A stretch of 13,887 nucleotides of DNA from JANQRV01 sp964533785 (GTDB lineage: Bacteria > Bacteroidota > Bacteroidia > Chitinophagales > Saprospiraceae): the NCBI GenBank assembly GCA_964533785.1, contig CAZHNG010000177.1, forward strand, positions 1 to 13,887. The letters are read 5' to 3'. The position numbers were made by a program, and so were the translations under genes. Below the pieces are notes generated by a model, which was not told the DNA's origin, ran no database searches, and saw only the letters and a program-made list of their open reading frames with translations. Numbering within the stretch: position 1 is the stretch's first letter; each line of letters opens with the position of its first letter. Positions 13,851 to 13,887 of this stretch are shown here, piece after piece.

Positions 13851-13887
13851 ATTTTAGACAACAAAACGCTGATATTCAATGGATATC

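Overview
The window reads as a chromosomal segment of a Bacteroidota bacterium. A Saprospiria-like (Lewinella/Haliscomenobacter-type) origin is my best guess, based on protein flavour, moderate G+C, near absence of Shine-Dalgarno sequences and one TAnnTTTG-type promoter box. No rRNA or other taxonomic marker is present, so this is inference. There are eleven supportable protein genes: one on the minus strand at the left, then ten on the plus strand. I see no tRNA, rRNA, CRISPR array, transposase or integrase.

Left part (1-2461). The window opens inside a tandem array of the heptamer CTAGCGT. It is followed by a long-loop inverted repeat that looks like a terminator for the minus-strand gene at 170-1186. 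That gene encodes a protein resembling the (alpha/alpha)6 barrel of MGH1/GH63-type glycosidases, but the expected catalytic-acid segment is missing. After a 373-bp AT-rich gap come a hotdog-fold (4HBT) acyl-CoA thioesterase and a two-repeat DUF1508/YegP protein.

Middle part (2543-7767). A sulfotransferase-like P-loop protein is followed by a fold-type IV (BCAT-like) aminotransferase; from memory these two domains are fused in some plant proteins. Next come clear homologues of RavA (MoxR-family AAA+ ATPase) and ViaA (von Willebrand A-domain partner), adjacent and in the same order as in E. coli, with a candidate promoter between them. A palindromic repeat cluster (7774-7856) separates viaA from the next block.

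Right part (7921-13803). This is a surface-polysaccharide block: a Wzc/GumC-like polysaccharide co-polymerase whose cytoplasmic BY-kinase-like domain has lost its P-loop lysine and tyrosine tail, a Wzx-type flippase 11 nt downstream, a GT-B glycosyltransferase, and a 2-oxoglutarate/Fe(II) dioxygenase. They would act together in building, flipping and length-controlling a glycan, with the oxygenase perhaps modifying it or an associated small molecule. The locus may continue outside the window.

The same heptamer appears again just after the last gene, inverted relative to the left array. Read along transcription of the gene it follows, each array has the same polarity. The most interesting points are this paired heptamer element, the complex palindrome after viaA, the sulfotransferase/aminotransferase pair, and two apparent pseudoenzymes (the MGH1-like protein and the kinase-dead co-polymerase).
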